The position numbers were made by a program, and so were the translations under genes. This document shows, in pieces, positions 1 to 8,131 of a stretch of 64,000 nucleotides of DNA (its first letter is position 1; each line of letters begins with the position of its first letter). The stretch comes from Streptomyces scabichelini (lineage in GTDB: Bacteria > Actinomycetota > Actinomycetes > Streptomycetales > Streptomycetaceae): positions 40,742-104,741 of the forward strand of contig NZ_JAAKZY010000008.1 in NCBI RefSeq assembly GCF_011045015.1, in the 5' to 3' direction. Under the pieces are notes generated by a model, which was not told where the DNA came from, searched no databases, and saw only the letters and a list, made by a program, of their open reading frames with translations.

Positions 1-217
1 CGCCCGCTACACCGGTGGCCTCTGGGTCGGCAAATACCTGCGCACGGTCACCTACCAGGAGATCCGTGATACGAGCAGCAGCGCCTTCCTCGGCGAGCTC
101 TGCGGCCGCATGAGCCGCCTGGAGAACTTCGAGGGCCACGCGAGGTCGGGTGACGTACGGGCTGCCGGGTTCGACGCGGCGAACATCCCCTGGCGCGCAT
201 CCTCCAATGATTCCTGA
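1..217 (+). CDS. Histidinol dehydrogenase family protein, C-terminal end (partial)
   Basis: The window opens inside a gene; the frame beginning at base 2 runs 71 codons to a TGA at 215-217. The visible part contains ARYTGGLWVGKYLRTVTYQE, which resembles the C-terminal segment of the histidinol dehydrogenase superfamily and is closer, from memory, to the catabolic sulfopropanediol-dehydrogenase (HpsN-like) branch than to biosynthetic HisD. Such enzymes are NAD- and zinc-dependent alcohol dehydrogenases. The permease and thiamine-diphosphate enzyme that follow on the same strand suggest a catabolic operon. The substrate cannot be deduced from this fragment. Confidence 0.7.
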   Translation, partial: ARYTGGLWVGKYLRTVTYQEIRDTSSSAFLGELCGRMSRLENFEGHARSGDVRAAGFDAANIPWRASSNDS

Positions 218-261
218 CTCCCGTGATGCTTCCTGACCCCCCTGATGCTTCCTGACCCCCC
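211..261 (+). repeat. Short direct repeats between genes
   Basis: Three near-copies of a TTCCTGACNCCC unit, two of them preceded by TGATGC, lie between the first gene and the permease. The first copy overlaps the stop codon of the upstream gene. Probably simple slippage. Confidence 0.6.
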
Positions 262-305
262 GCTCCCACAGCCCTGTTCCTTCCCTCCGTCATGAAGGAC
301 CGCTC

Positions 306-1898
306 ATGTCAGATCCGTCTCCCCTGCGGGAATCACCCTCCGACGACGCCTACTTGAGATCGCTCGGCTACGAGGAGGGCTTCGATCGCAGCGTCAGCCT
401 CTGGTCGAACTTCGCTCTCGGCTTCCTCTACCTCTCTCCGCTGGTCGGAATCATCGCCCTGTTCGGCCTGGGGCTGACGACGGCGGGGCCACCGGTCTTC
501 TGGTGGATCCTCATCGCCGCGGGCGGACAGTTCCTCGTCTCCCTGGTCTTCGGCGAAGTCGTGTCCCAGTACCCGATCGCGGGCGGCCTGTACCAGTGGG
601 CCCGTCGGCTGTGGAGCGGCTCGTACGCCTGGATGCTCTCGTGGATCTACATCGCCGGCGTCATCATCGGCATCACCACGACCGCACTGTTCAGCGCCGA
701 CTTCGTCCAGGCGCTCCTGAACGGGAATGCCGCAGACCCGGGAACGGCGTCGACGCCGGGCCAGAAGTTCGTCATCGCGATCGTCGTCACACTGGTCGGA
801 CTGCTGCTCAACGCCACGGGGAGCAAGACGCTGGCCCGGATCGCCAAGGTGGGCCTCGCGGCCGAACTCGGCGGGATCATCCTGGTCGGGCTCTATCTGC
901 TGGTCTTCGAGCGGCACAATTCCGTGTCGGTCTTCTTCGACACGATGGGAACCGGAGGCACCGGCGGCTACGCCTCGCCCTTCCTCGCCTCCGCGCTGGT
1001 CGGACTCCTCCTCTTCTACGGCTTCGAGGCGTGCGGCGAGGTCGCGGAGGAGACGCCGAACCCGGGTCGTACGATTCCCCGCTCCATGCAGATGACCGTC
1101 CTGATCGGGGGAGCGGCGGCACTGTTCGCCTTCGTCGGGTACGTCCTGGCCGCCCCCGACCTCCAGGGCATCGTCAACGGTGACATCACGAATCCGATCC
1201 CGGTCATCCTGCAGAGCACGCTCGGCACGGTGGGCACCAAGATCTTCCTGGTCGTGGCCCTGACCTCGTTCCTGGCCTGCGTCATGGGCCAGCAGGCGGC
1301 GGCGAGCCGGCTGATCTTCTCGTTCGCACGGGACGACATGTTCCCGCGCAGCGCCTGGTTCTCCAGGCTCTCCCCTCGGACGCACGTCCCCGTCAACGCG
1401 CTCATCGCCGCCAATGTGCTGCCGGTCGGGCTGTACGTCTTCATCTACTTCTCGCCCGATTCGCTGCTGCGCATCGCGGCCTTCCAGATGCTCGCCGGGT
1501 ACTTCGCCTTCCAGATGGTCGTCCTGGCATCGATGCGCGCCCGGCGGAAGGGCTGGCGCCCGGCGGGCAGGTTCTCGCTCGGCAGGGCAGGCTGGCCGGT
1601 GTCGGTCTCCGCACTCGCGTACGGTGTCTTCGCCATGGTGCTGCTCGCCAAGCCGTCCGGTGACGGGAGCCTGCCGTTCTACGACCGGTGGATTTCCCTG
1701 ATCGGCTTCCTCGTCGTTGCCGGCACCGGACTCACCTATCTGCTGGTCATGAAGCCGTCCCGGGGATCGAGCGCTCCCGAGGGAGACGCCGTCGAAGTCG
1801 CCCGGCAGCTGCGGGCCTCCCACTCGACCTCGACCCACTCGACGGCGGCACTCACAGACTCTACGGCGGCACTCACAGAGAGGACGATCCATGGCTGA
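306..1898 (+). CDS. APC superfamily amino acid/amine permease
   Basis: 530 residues with about twelve hydrophobic segments and the usual length and layout of APC-superfamily permeases. The motif YPIAGGLYQWARRL near residue 90 is typical of the AmAT/GABA-permease-like branch. It probably imports an amino acid, amine or related small substrate by proton symport at the cytoplasmic membrane. The ATG lies shortly after a purine-rich stretch (GAAGGACCGCTC). Its end overlaps the next gene by 8 bases, so the two are translationally coupled. A low-complexity Ser/Thr/Ala tail (about residues 500-525) holds a short duplication, seen in DNA as two copies of a CGGCGGCACTCACAGA-type unit. Confidence 0.9.
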   Translation: MSDPSPLRESPSDDAYLRSLGYEEGFDRSVSLWSNFALGFLYLSPLVGIIALFGLGLTTAGPPVFWWILIAAGGQFLVSLVFGEVVSQYPIAGGLYQWARRLWSGSYAWMLSWIYIAGVIIGITTTALFSADFVQALLNGNAADPGTASTPGQKFVIAIVVTLVGLLLNATGSKTLARIAKVGLAAELGGIILVGLYLLVFERHNSVSVFFDTMGTGGTGGYASPFLASALVGLLLFYGFEACGEVAEETPNPGRTIPRSMQMTVLIGGAAALFAFVGYVLAAPDLQGIVNGDITNPIPVILQSTLGTVGTKIFLVVALTSFLACVMGQQAAASRLIFSFARDDMFPRSAWFSRLSPRTHVPVNALIAANVLPVGLYVFIYFSPDSLLRIAAFQMLAGYFAFQMVVLASMRARRKGWRPAGRFSLGRAGWPVSVSALAYGVFAMVLLAKPSGDGSLPFYDRWISLIGFLVVAGTGLTYLLVMKPSRGSSAPEGDAVEVARQLRASHSTSTHSTAALTDSTAALTERTIHG

Positions 1899-3675
1899 GC
1901 TGACCGGCGGACAGATCGTGGCGCAGGCCCTCAAGAAATACGGCGTCAAATACGTCGCGGGCATCCCGGGCCACGGCATCTGGTCCCTGACCGACGCCTT
2001 CCTGGAAAAGGGCTCCGAGATCCCCTTCATCCAGGTGTTCCACGAGCAGAGCGCCGTGCACATGGCGGACGGCTACTACCGGGTCACCGGACAGCCGATG
2101 GCCGCGGTGACGTCGATCGGCGCCGGTGCCAGCAACACGGTGATCGGCATGGCGACGGCGTACACCGACTCCACGAGCACCATTCTGATCACCGGAGGGC
2201 CGCCGACCCATATGCGCGGCCACGGCCTTCTCCAGGAACTGGAACGCTTCACGGCGAACGACTTCCCCAAGATCGCCGAAGCTGTGTCCAAGCGGCACTG
2301 GGTGGCCCAGCGCGTGGACGAACTGCCGTTCATCATGCAGCGGCTCTTCAGCGCCATGAAGACGGGACGGCCGGGCCCGGTCCATCTGGAGATCCCCATG
2401 GACGTCCAGGCCGAGAGCGCGGACGTGGATGTCCACGCGCTGGAGCAGCGGCTTCCGGTCGGGGTCGCCCACCCGGACCCGGCCGCGATCGCCGCCGCCG
2501 TGGAAGTGCTGTCCGCTGCGCAGCGGCCGGTCATGGTGGTCGGTGGCGGCGCCATCACCAGTGAGGCTCCCGGGGAGATCCTGCGGCTCGCCGAGAAGTG
2601 GCGCATTCCGGTCGTGACGACATGGAACGGCAAGAGTGCCTTCCCCGAGGACCACGACCTCTTCGCCGGCAGCGTCGGCCAGACCGGAACCCCGGTCGGC
2701 AACACCATCGCCTCCACCGCCGATGTCGTCATCGCCGTGGGCTGCCGCTTCACCGACTGGTCCGCCTCGAGCTATGCGAAGGGCGTGACCTTCTCGATCC
2801 CGGACTCCAAGCTGATCCACATCGACGTCGACCCACAGGAGATCGGGAAGAACTACCCGGTCGCGGTGGGCATCGTCGCGGACGCCAAGGTGACGGTGGG
2901 GCAGATCGCGGACGCGCTGCCCGCCGACGGCCCGGACCGCTCCTCCTACGAGATGGAGCTCGCCGAGAGGAAGGCCAACTGGGAGGCACAGCTGTCAGAT
3001 CGCCGCGATTCCGACCGCTTCCCCTTTACCTCCCAACGCCCCCTGGGAGCCCTCCGCAAGGTCCTGCCACGGGACGCGATCATCGTCGCCGGTTCCGGCA
3101 ACACCCAGGGCGCGGTCAAGCAGACGTTCCCCGTCTACGCGCCACGGACGCACCTCACCTCGGGAGGCTTCTCGTCCATGGGGTGGGCGGTACCGGCCGC
3201 CATCGGGGCCAAACTGGGCGCGCCCGACCGGGTCGTGGTCTGCGTTCTCGGCGACGGCGACTTCCTGATGACGTCCCAGGAGATCGGCGTGTGCGTGACG
3301 CACAACATCCCGGTCGTGTTCGTGGTGCAGGACAACGCGGGCTACATGTCAATCCGGGGCGGCCAGCGCAAGCAGACCAACCGTCACATCGGCACGGAGT
3401 TCAATCACCCCGACGGCTCGCCCTACAGCCCCGACTTCAAGGCACTCGGCGAGGCGTTCGGGCTGACGTCCTTCCGAGTCGAGAGCGACGCGGAACTAGA
3501 GGAGACCCTTCGCAAGGCGGTCACGCTCAACGAGCCGGTACTGGTGCAGATCCCCACCGCACGCGACGCCGCGGGCCCGTGGGTGCCGGGTTGGTGGGAC
3601 TTCCCGATCCCGGAATACGTCAAGGAGGGCCAGGACGAGTACCGGGCGTTCCGCCGGAACGAGCAGCACCTGTGA
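1891..3675 (+). CDS. Thiamine-diphosphate-dependent enzyme, acetolactate synthase-like
   Basis: 594 residues in the three-domain order of the acetolactate synthase/decarboxylase family. The catalytic glutamate is visible at E52 (VFHEQSAVHMADGYYR), and the diphosphate/metal motif starts at GDGDF (residues 454-458) and runs to the DNAGY segment about 30 residues later. The central domain is a Rossmann-like FAD/ADP-binding type. The product is likely soluble and tetrameric by family. It is coupled to the permease and follows a histidinol-dehydrogenase-type oxidoreductase, so it more likely acts in catabolism (a 2-oxoacid decarboxylase, or a sulfopyruvate/sulfoacetaldehyde-type enzyme) than in branched-chain amino acid synthesis. 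The exact reaction is not determinable here. Confidence 0.85.
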   Translation: MAELTGGQIVAQALKKYGVKYVAGIPGHGIWSLTDAFLEKGSEIPFIQVFHEQSAVHMADGYYRVTGQPMAAVTSIGAGASNTVIGMATAYTDSTSTILITGGPPTHMRGHGLLQELERFTANDFPKIAEAVSKRHWVAQRVDELPFIMQRLFSAMKTGRPGPVHLEIPMDVQAESADVDVHALEQRLPVGVAHPDPAAIAAAVEVLSAAQRPVMVVGGGAITSEAPGEILRLAEKWRIPVVTTWNGKSAFPEDHDLFAGSVGQTGTPVGNTIASTADVVIAVGCRFTDWSASSYAKGVTFSIPDSKLIHIDVDPQEIGKNYPVAVGIVADAKVTVGQIADALPADGPDRSSYEMELAERKANWEAQLSDRRDSDRFPFTSQRPLGALRKVLPRDAIIVAGSGNTQGAVKQTFPVYAPRTHLTSGGFSSMGWAVPAAIGAKLGAPDRVVVCVLGDGDFLMTSQEIGVCVTHNIPVVFVVQDNAGYMSIRGGQRKQTNRHIGTEFNHPDGSPYSPDFKALGEAFGLTSFRVESDAELEETLRKAVTLNEPVLVQIPTARDAAGPWVPGWWDFPIPEYVKEGQDEYRAFRRNEQHL

Positions 3676-3787
3676 TCTCAGGGTCTGTGACCCCAGGGTC
3701 CCTGCGCACGGTCAGGGCACGGTCATGGCGTCCCATTCGGCGAGTCTCGCGGGTGGGACGCCGTGCTGTGCAAGGGAATTCGCGCCT

Positions 3788-4033
3788 TCATTCTTCTTCT
3801 GCCTTCTTCGTCCGGGTTCTCGTCATCCAGGACTGACAGGCCCACCGGGCAAGCCCGCCCATAGCAAGGGACACGAGAACGGCTCCCGAGTCGATGACGT
3901 GCGGCAGTCCGGGGAAGAAGGCGAAGAAGGCGAAGGTAGCGACGAGGCCCACGAGGAACGCGGCGATCCCGGCCCGGCGCCGTCGCGCCTCCCACGCCTG
4001 GTCCGAGTTCTGTCCGTGTTGCTGCTCGATCAC
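3788..4033 (-). CDS. Small two-helix membrane protein
   Basis: 81 residues starting at a GTG. It has a basic N-terminal part, two hydrophobic stretches (about residues 22-44 and 48-63) and a charged Lys/Glu-rich tail, as in small integral membrane proteins. The start overlaps the stop of the upstream secreted-protein gene by four bases (GTGA), so the two form an operon. I do not recognise the family. High GC and codon bias fit a real gene. Confidence 0.6.
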   Translation of the reverse strand: MIEQQHGQNSDQAWEARRRRAGIAAFLVGLVATFAFFAFFPGLPHVIDSGAVLVSLAMGGLARWACQSWMTRTRTKKAEEE

Positions 4034-4359
4034 GTCCGGCCGCGCGATGTGCGGTAGGTCCGGTTGTTGGTGTCGGCATACGTGAAGTCGATGCGCCAGT
4101 TGCAGAAACCGCTGCTGAGTGCTCCGGCGAAGGCACAGTCGACGCCGGCGTTCTGGTACGTGATCTTCCTACCGCTTCCTCGGATGATGTGCGTGAACAT
4201 GCATCCTGTCGGAACCTTCATCGTCACACCGCCCACGCTGTACTCGAAGGTGCGCACGGGAGTTGATCCGATTGCGCCGGCGTGCGCACCGGTCGGGGTG
4301 GTGAGGACGAGTGCTCCCGCGGCGGCCAAGGCCGTGGTGAGACGAGCGATGTACTGCAT
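4030..4359 (-). CDS. Small secreted protein with signal peptide
   Basis: About 109 residues from the ATG that gives MQYIARLTTALAAAGALVL, a signal peptide ending near AHAGA. An upstream ATG at 4398 would add 13 residues before the signal and is less likely. The mature part contains three cysteines (GCMFTH, VDCAFAG, GFCNWR), of which two could pair, and a basic tail. It resembles small secreted hypothetical proteins common in Streptomyces; no enzymatic motif is visible. It is transcribed together with the small membrane protein that follows it. Confidence 0.65.
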   Translation of the reverse strand: MQYIARLTTALAAAGALVLTTPTGAHAGAIGSTPVRTFEYSVGGVTMKVPTGCMFTHIIRGSGRKITYQNAGVDCAFAGALSSGFCNWRIDFTYADTNNRTYRTSRGRT

Positions 4360-4545
4360 GACCCAGGTGGCCCTTTCTGATGATCTTCTGATGAGCACCT
4401 GGGGTAACCGCGTCCTGTTGCAGACGGTTGCAGGATTTTGGTCGATTCACTGCCATGAGTGATCAAGGGGCGAGCGGGCTGACCAGTAAGACTCTTCTGG
4501 CAGCCTGGATTTGCACTGCAGTCGGGCCCACCGATGGCTGCAACC

Positions 4546-4568
4546 ATGAGTTCCCTCAGGGAACTCAT
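4546..4568. promoter_or_regulatory. Perfect 23-bp palindrome ahead of hxlR-type gene
   Basis: ATGAGTTCCCT and its exact reverse complement AGGGAACTCAT flank a single central base. The site ends 18 bases before the chosen GTG start of the HxlR-family regulator and lies in the divergent intergenic region. It is a good candidate autoregulatory operator. A transcript hairpin is possible but no T-run follows. Confidence 0.7.
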
Positions 4569-4586
4569 CGGTCATACGACGGGAGC

Positions 4587-5141
4587 GTGACCCGTACCCC
4601 CCTCTCCGGCGTCGCGTGCTCGATCGCCCGTGCGACCGACCTGTTCGGCGACGCCTGGACGGCCCTGATCATGCGTGACGTCCTCGTCGGCATCCGCCGC
4701 TTCGACGAGCTGGCGCAGGATCTCGGCCTGTCCCGCAAGGTCCTCGCCGCGCGACTGGCCCGCCTGGTCCAGGAGGACGTACTGACGCGCGAGCGGTACC
4801 AGGGCAGCCCGCCGCGCGAGGAGTACGTGGCCACGGAGAAGGGCCAGGAACTCTACCCCGTCCTACTGGCGCTGATGACCTGGGGCGACAAGTGGTACGC
4901 GGGCCCCGCAGGGCCGCCCGCCCGGATACGCCACGACGCCTGCGGACACCTGGCCACGCCGGTCGTGGCCTGCGACGCCTGCCAGGAGCCGCTCACGGTG
5001 GCCGACACGACACAACTGCCCGGCCCCGGCGGACGGGTAGGGCCGGGCACGCAGCTGCTGGGACCGCTGATCGCCGCGCGGGGGGAGGAGGGCCCGGACC
5101 CGGTTACAACCACAGATGCCGCCCGATCGGATCCTTCCTGA
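4587..5141 (+). CDS. HxlR-family winged-helix transcriptional regulator
   Basis: 184 residues from GTG (VTRTPLSGVACSIARATDLF). This start places the family's N-terminal conserved cysteine (VACSIA) near residue 10; longer ORF starts reach back through the palindrome and are unlikely. The winged helix-turn-helix covers about residues 15-110 (DAWTALIMRDVLVGIRRFDE, then LSRKVLAARL). A C-terminal extension holds a CGH...CDAC zinc-ribbon-like cysteine cluster at about 113-132. HxlR regulators often sense electrophiles or redox signals through cysteine. The likely operator is the palindrome just upstream. Confidence 0.85.
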   Translation: MTRTPLSGVACSIARATDLFGDAWTALIMRDVLVGIRRFDELAQDLGLSRKVLAARLARLVQEDVLTRERYQGSPPREEYVATEKGQELYPVLLALMTWGDKWYAGPAGPPARIRHDACGHLATPVVACDACQEPLTVADTTQLPGPGGRVGPGTQLLGPLIAARGEEGPDPVTTTDAARSDPS

Positions 5142-5541
5142 TCTAGTTGCTGTCGGCCCAGGTCTTGTTCACCCGGACGTCCTGCCCGGCGCAGGCCATG
5201 CGGCACTCGGCGGCAGTAGCGGCTTGACCGCGTCCGAAGGCCGTCGTCCACGTCCTCGGTCCACGACCGTCTGCGTGATCACACATACTCGAAGAACCTG
5301 GTCCACCAGGTGGCCTCACCCTCGTGTGAGCCGGTGGCTCAACACACTGCGCCAATACGTTACTTGTGATCCAGGTCATGTCGTCACAGCTCGGCGTGAC
5401 GTCAGGCCGGGGCGTGGTCGCCGTGGCTGTCCGAACCGCCTTCGAGAGTTCCGCGGGTGCCGATCGCGGGCGCGCGGCCGGGTCGAGCCTCCGACGCCCG
5501 CTGCCGCGCGGATGCCATACCCGCGCGGCACGCGCCGTTCT
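5142..5541. other. 400-bp stretch without a confident gene
   Basis: A minus-strand frame at 5143-5379 could encode 78 residues with two cysteines near its end (CRMACAG), but it has no recognisable domain and no clear ribosome-binding site. It may be a remnant or chance. The rest holds nothing I can identify. Confidence 0.4.
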
Positions 5542-6384
5542 CTACCCGAGGGTGAGCATCGCCTCGGCGACCTCGCCGACCGCCGCGTCGGGGATCGCGG
5601 TGGCGGCCTCCTCGAGGACGAGCAGCTGCGCCCCGGGGATCGCGCGCGCGATCGCCTCGCCGTTGCCGACGGGGAAGAACCGGTCGCGGCGGCCGTGGAC
5701 GACGAGCGTGGGGATCTCGATCTCGGGCAGGCGCTCGCGCCAGCGGGGTTTGCAGTCGAGCCTGGCAAACACCATGCCCAGCTGGTTGGCCATCTGGACC
5801 GGGGGTGCGGTGCCGGGCGTGCGGTCCCAGACGCGCGCGGCGATCGCGCGCGCGGCGACGGGGTCGTTGCCGAGGATCTCCGCGCCGGCGGCGGCAAACT
5901 CCGCCACCGCCTCGCGGTCGGCCCAGTCGGGCATCGGACGCGCGAACAGCCGGCTCATCGTCGCTTGGTCATGGTCGGGGAGGTCGTCGTCGGGCGGGCC
6001 GGGCGCAACCGCGCGGGTGCCGACCAGGGTGAGCGCCGAGAACGCGCCCGGATGGTCGAGCACGGCCACCTGGGCGACCATCCCGCCGACGCCGATGCCC
6101 GCGAGATGCGCGGGCCCGCCGCCGAGCGCGTCGGCAAGGGCCGCCGCGTCGGCGGCGAGGTCGCGCAGGGTATAGGCGGGCGCCTCCGGGTCCGCCGTCG
6201 TCGACTCTCCGCTGTCGCGTAGGTCGTAGCGCACCACGCGGCGCCCGCCGGCGGCGAGGCGCTCGCACAGCGCGTCGGGCCAGGAGAGCATCGTCGTCGC
6301 GCCCGCGAGCAGGACGAGTGGCGCGTCGTCGTCACCGAACGACTCGATGCCCAAGGCGATCTCATTAACGTTGACGGTGGTCAT
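5542..6384 (-). CDS. Alpha/beta-hydrolase-fold protein lacking the nucleophile serine and catalytic histidine
   Basis: 280 residues matching the alpha/beta hydrolase fold throughout. At the nucleophile elbow, where GHSMGGM is expected, the sequence is GIGVGGM, so the serine is replaced by Gly98. The acid loop (VVHGRRDRFFP) is kept, but the usual GH before the last helix is replaced by AAT (LEEAATAIPD). It is probably not a serine hydrolase; it could be a binding protein or a dead paralogue. It starts four bases after the DHFR-like gene ends, so the two are one operon. Both use many CG-only codons and may have come together by transfer. Confidence 0.8.
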   Translation of the reverse strand: MTTVNVNEIALGIESFGDDDAPLVLLAGATTMLSWPDALCERLAAGGRRVVRYDLRDSGESTTADPEAPAYTLRDLAADAAALADALGGGPAHLAGIGVGGMVAQVAVLDHPGAFSALTLVGTRAVAPGPPDDDLPDHDQATMSRLFARPMPDWADREAVAEFAAAGAEILGNDPVAARAIAARVWDRTPGTAPPVQMANQLGMVFARLDCKPRWRERLPEIEIPTLVVHGRRDRFFPVGNGEAIARAIPGAQLLVLEEAATAIPDAAVGEVAEAMLTLG

Positions 6385-6388
6385 CGGA

Positions 6389-7006
6389 TCACCGGAGGAC
6401 GTCGTAGGTCAGGTGCGTCGCGGTCGATGTCGAAGTCACGCTCCGCTGCACCAGCATGCGCGGCGCTTTGCCGGTGAACAGTGGCGTCCCGGCACCCAGC
6501 ACGACGGGCGCGAGGTGCAGCGTCAGCGCGTCGACCAGCCCGGCGTCGAGCGCCGAGCCGATCGTGGCGCCGCCGCCCATGAGGACGACGTCGAGGTCCT
6601 TGCCGCGGTCCGACGACGCCGCCTCGGCCCGCTCGCGCGCGGCGGTGACGGCGTCGGGCAGACCGGTGGTGACGAACGTCCAGTCGAGGTCGGTGAGCCG
6701 CACCGCCTTGGGCGGCGAGCTCGTCACGACGACGAACGCGGGCTTGCCGACCTCGCCGGCGCCGTAGCCAGTCTTGTCGTCCCAGCCGTCCGGCCCGTCG
6801 ACCAGGTCGAAGAGTCGGCGGCCGAGGACGACGGCGCCCGAGCGGGCGGTCGCCTCGCGCAGGACCCGGCGGTCGTCGGGGTCGTCGGAAAACGCCCAAG
6901 TGTGCAGGGCCTCGCCGCAGGTGCCCAGACCGTTGTCCGGGCCGGGGTCGGGCCCGGTGACGAAGCCGTCGAGAGAGACCGAGATGTCCGCGATGATTCG
7001 AGTCAT
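6389..7006 (-). CDS. Dihydrofolate reductase family protein (RibD C-terminal-like)
   Basis: 205 residues. The N-terminus MTRIIADISVSLDGFVTGPD and the segment VVLMGGGATIGSALDAGLVD are characteristic of the YyaP/RibD_C-type dihydrofolate reductase family, NADPH-binding single-domain reductases. The length is normal. These proteins are widespread in actinobacteria, often without a known substrate, and are not the housekeeping FolA. It is first gene of a two-gene minus-strand operon with the odd alpha/beta-hydrolase-fold protein. Confidence 0.88.
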   Translation of the reverse strand: MTRIIADISVSLDGFVTGPDPGPDNGLGTCGEALHTWAFSDDPDDRRVLREATARSGAVVLGRRLFDLVDGPDGWDDKTGYGAGEVGKPAFVVVTSSPPKAVRLTDLDWTFVTTGLPDAVTAARERAEAASSDRGKDLDVVLMGGGATIGSALDAGLVDALTLHLAPVVLGAGTPLFTGKAPRMLVQRSVTSTSTATHLTYDVLR

Positions 7007-7183
7007 GCCAGGGCAGACCCGACCCGCCGCCCAAACTCATCGCTCACGCATGAAGCGTGTGCCGGAAGCGAACCCGATGGCACGACGCCGAAGCGGCACG
7101 TCGGTCATAACCCCGCGGTTGGCCGGTGTGAGTGCTTCCGTTGGCCGGCGGGGTGGCAGAGAGCCCGCCTACCGCCCTTGGGC

Positions 7184-8041
7184 TCAGCCGGTGTGCCGGA
7201 CCGGCACTGCTCCGGTCCGAATCAGGAAGTCGGTGAGCACTTCGGCGAGTTGTTCGGGCTGGTCCTCGGGGACGAGGGTGGACGAGTCGGAAATCTCGAT
7301 CAGCCGGCCCTTCGGGTACAGCTCCGCCAGTCGGGGGCCGTGCTCGCGCGGCATCAATCGGTCGTCGGTCGCCCAGACGACCAGTACAGGGCGGTCGAAG
7401 TCACGTAGCCGCTCGCTCCAGGCCAGCAAGGTCTCACGCTTGGGCGCCGAGGTGGCGAACTTGGCGAAGTCCCGGCGAATGGCCCTGCTCCGGGTCGCGG
7501 GAGCGAACCAGTCGTCCAGGATCTCGTCCGGAATCCCGCGCAGGCTCATCCCGCCGTATCCGTTGCGGTTGTTCCGGAACGCGGGGATGCGCATCAGCCG
7601 CGTCAGCAGCCAGACGCCGCCGGGAACCCCGCACACGGTGGCCAGCGCCTTGGCCGGTCCAGGGGGAAAGTTGTCGAACGCCTCGCAGGCCACCAGCACC
7701 AGCCGGGCGACCCTCCGGCCCTGCTCTTCTGAGACCAGGAACTGGCCACCGCCCCAGTCATTGAGGACGAGGGTCACTTCGTCCAGGCCCAGCCGTTCGA
7801 TGAACTCACCCAGCAGCCGTGCGACACCACGGTGGGACAGGTCGGCGTCCGGGTTCATCGGTCGGCGATGACCGCCGAGGGGCAGGGTGGGCAGGATGCA
7901 GCGATACCCGTCCAGCAGCGGTACCACCCGGCGCCACTGCGTCTCATTCATCGGCAGGCCATGGCCGAACACCAGCACCGGCCCTCCACCACCGGTGTCC
8001 TGATAGTCGATCACTCCGGACGACAGCTCGATCTCCGGCAT
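7184..8041 (-). CDS. Alpha/beta hydrolase with aspartate nucleophile, dehalogenase/epoxide-hydrolase-like
   Basis: 285 residues. The nucleophile elbow reads LVLNDWGGGQ, placing Asp95 where haloalkane dehalogenases and epoxide hydrolases have their nucleophile; an oxyanion-type segment FGHGLP is at 25-30. The acid loop VVWATDDRLMP is present. Where the catalytic histidine is expected (DSGH-type), the sequence is DSSTLVPEDQP, so Thr255 occupies that position; from memory some actinobacterial relatives have the same TL(I/V)P pattern. The gene is divergent from a TetR gene with an operator-like site between them, so that regulator probably controls it. Confidence 0.82.
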   Translation of the reverse strand: MPEIELSSGVIDYQDTGGGGPVLVFGHGLPMNETQWRRVVPLLDGYRCILPTLPLGGHRRPMNPDADLSHRGVARLLGEFIERLGLDEVTLVLNDWGGGQFLVSEEQGRRVARLVLVACEAFDNFPPGPAKALATVCGVPGGVWLLTRLMRIPAFRNNRNGYGGMSLRGIPDEILDDWFAPATRSRAIRRDFAKFATSAPKRETLLAWSERLRDFDRPVLVVWATDDRLMPREHGPRLAELYPKGRLIEISDSSTLVPEDQPEQLAEVLTDFLIRTGAVPVRHTG

Positions 8042-8056
8042 CGCACCCCCATTTGA

Positions 8057-8068
8057 TAGATCGTTCTA
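8057..8068. promoter_or_regulatory. TetR (LmrA/YxaF-type) operator candidate
   Basis: TAGATCGTTCTA is a near-palindrome with perfect TAGA/TCTA arms and CG next to the centre. It resembles the TAGACC-type operators known for the LmrA/YxaF branch of TetR regulators. It sits in the 90-bp divergent region between the hydrolase and the TetR gene, 16 bases from the hydrolase start. Confidence 0.6.
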
Positions 8069-8131
8069 CTGTAATCTAGTGAAGGCCGACGGGCCACGCC
8101 AAGACCTCGGTGGAGAAGGGGTGAAAGGGCA

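Noticed and set aside
333..2063. Long minus-strand open frame (576 codons) opposite the permease
   Set aside because: It is the antisense shadow of two clear genes. Its composition is an Arg/Asp/Gly/Pro-rich mixture typical of reversed high-GC codons.
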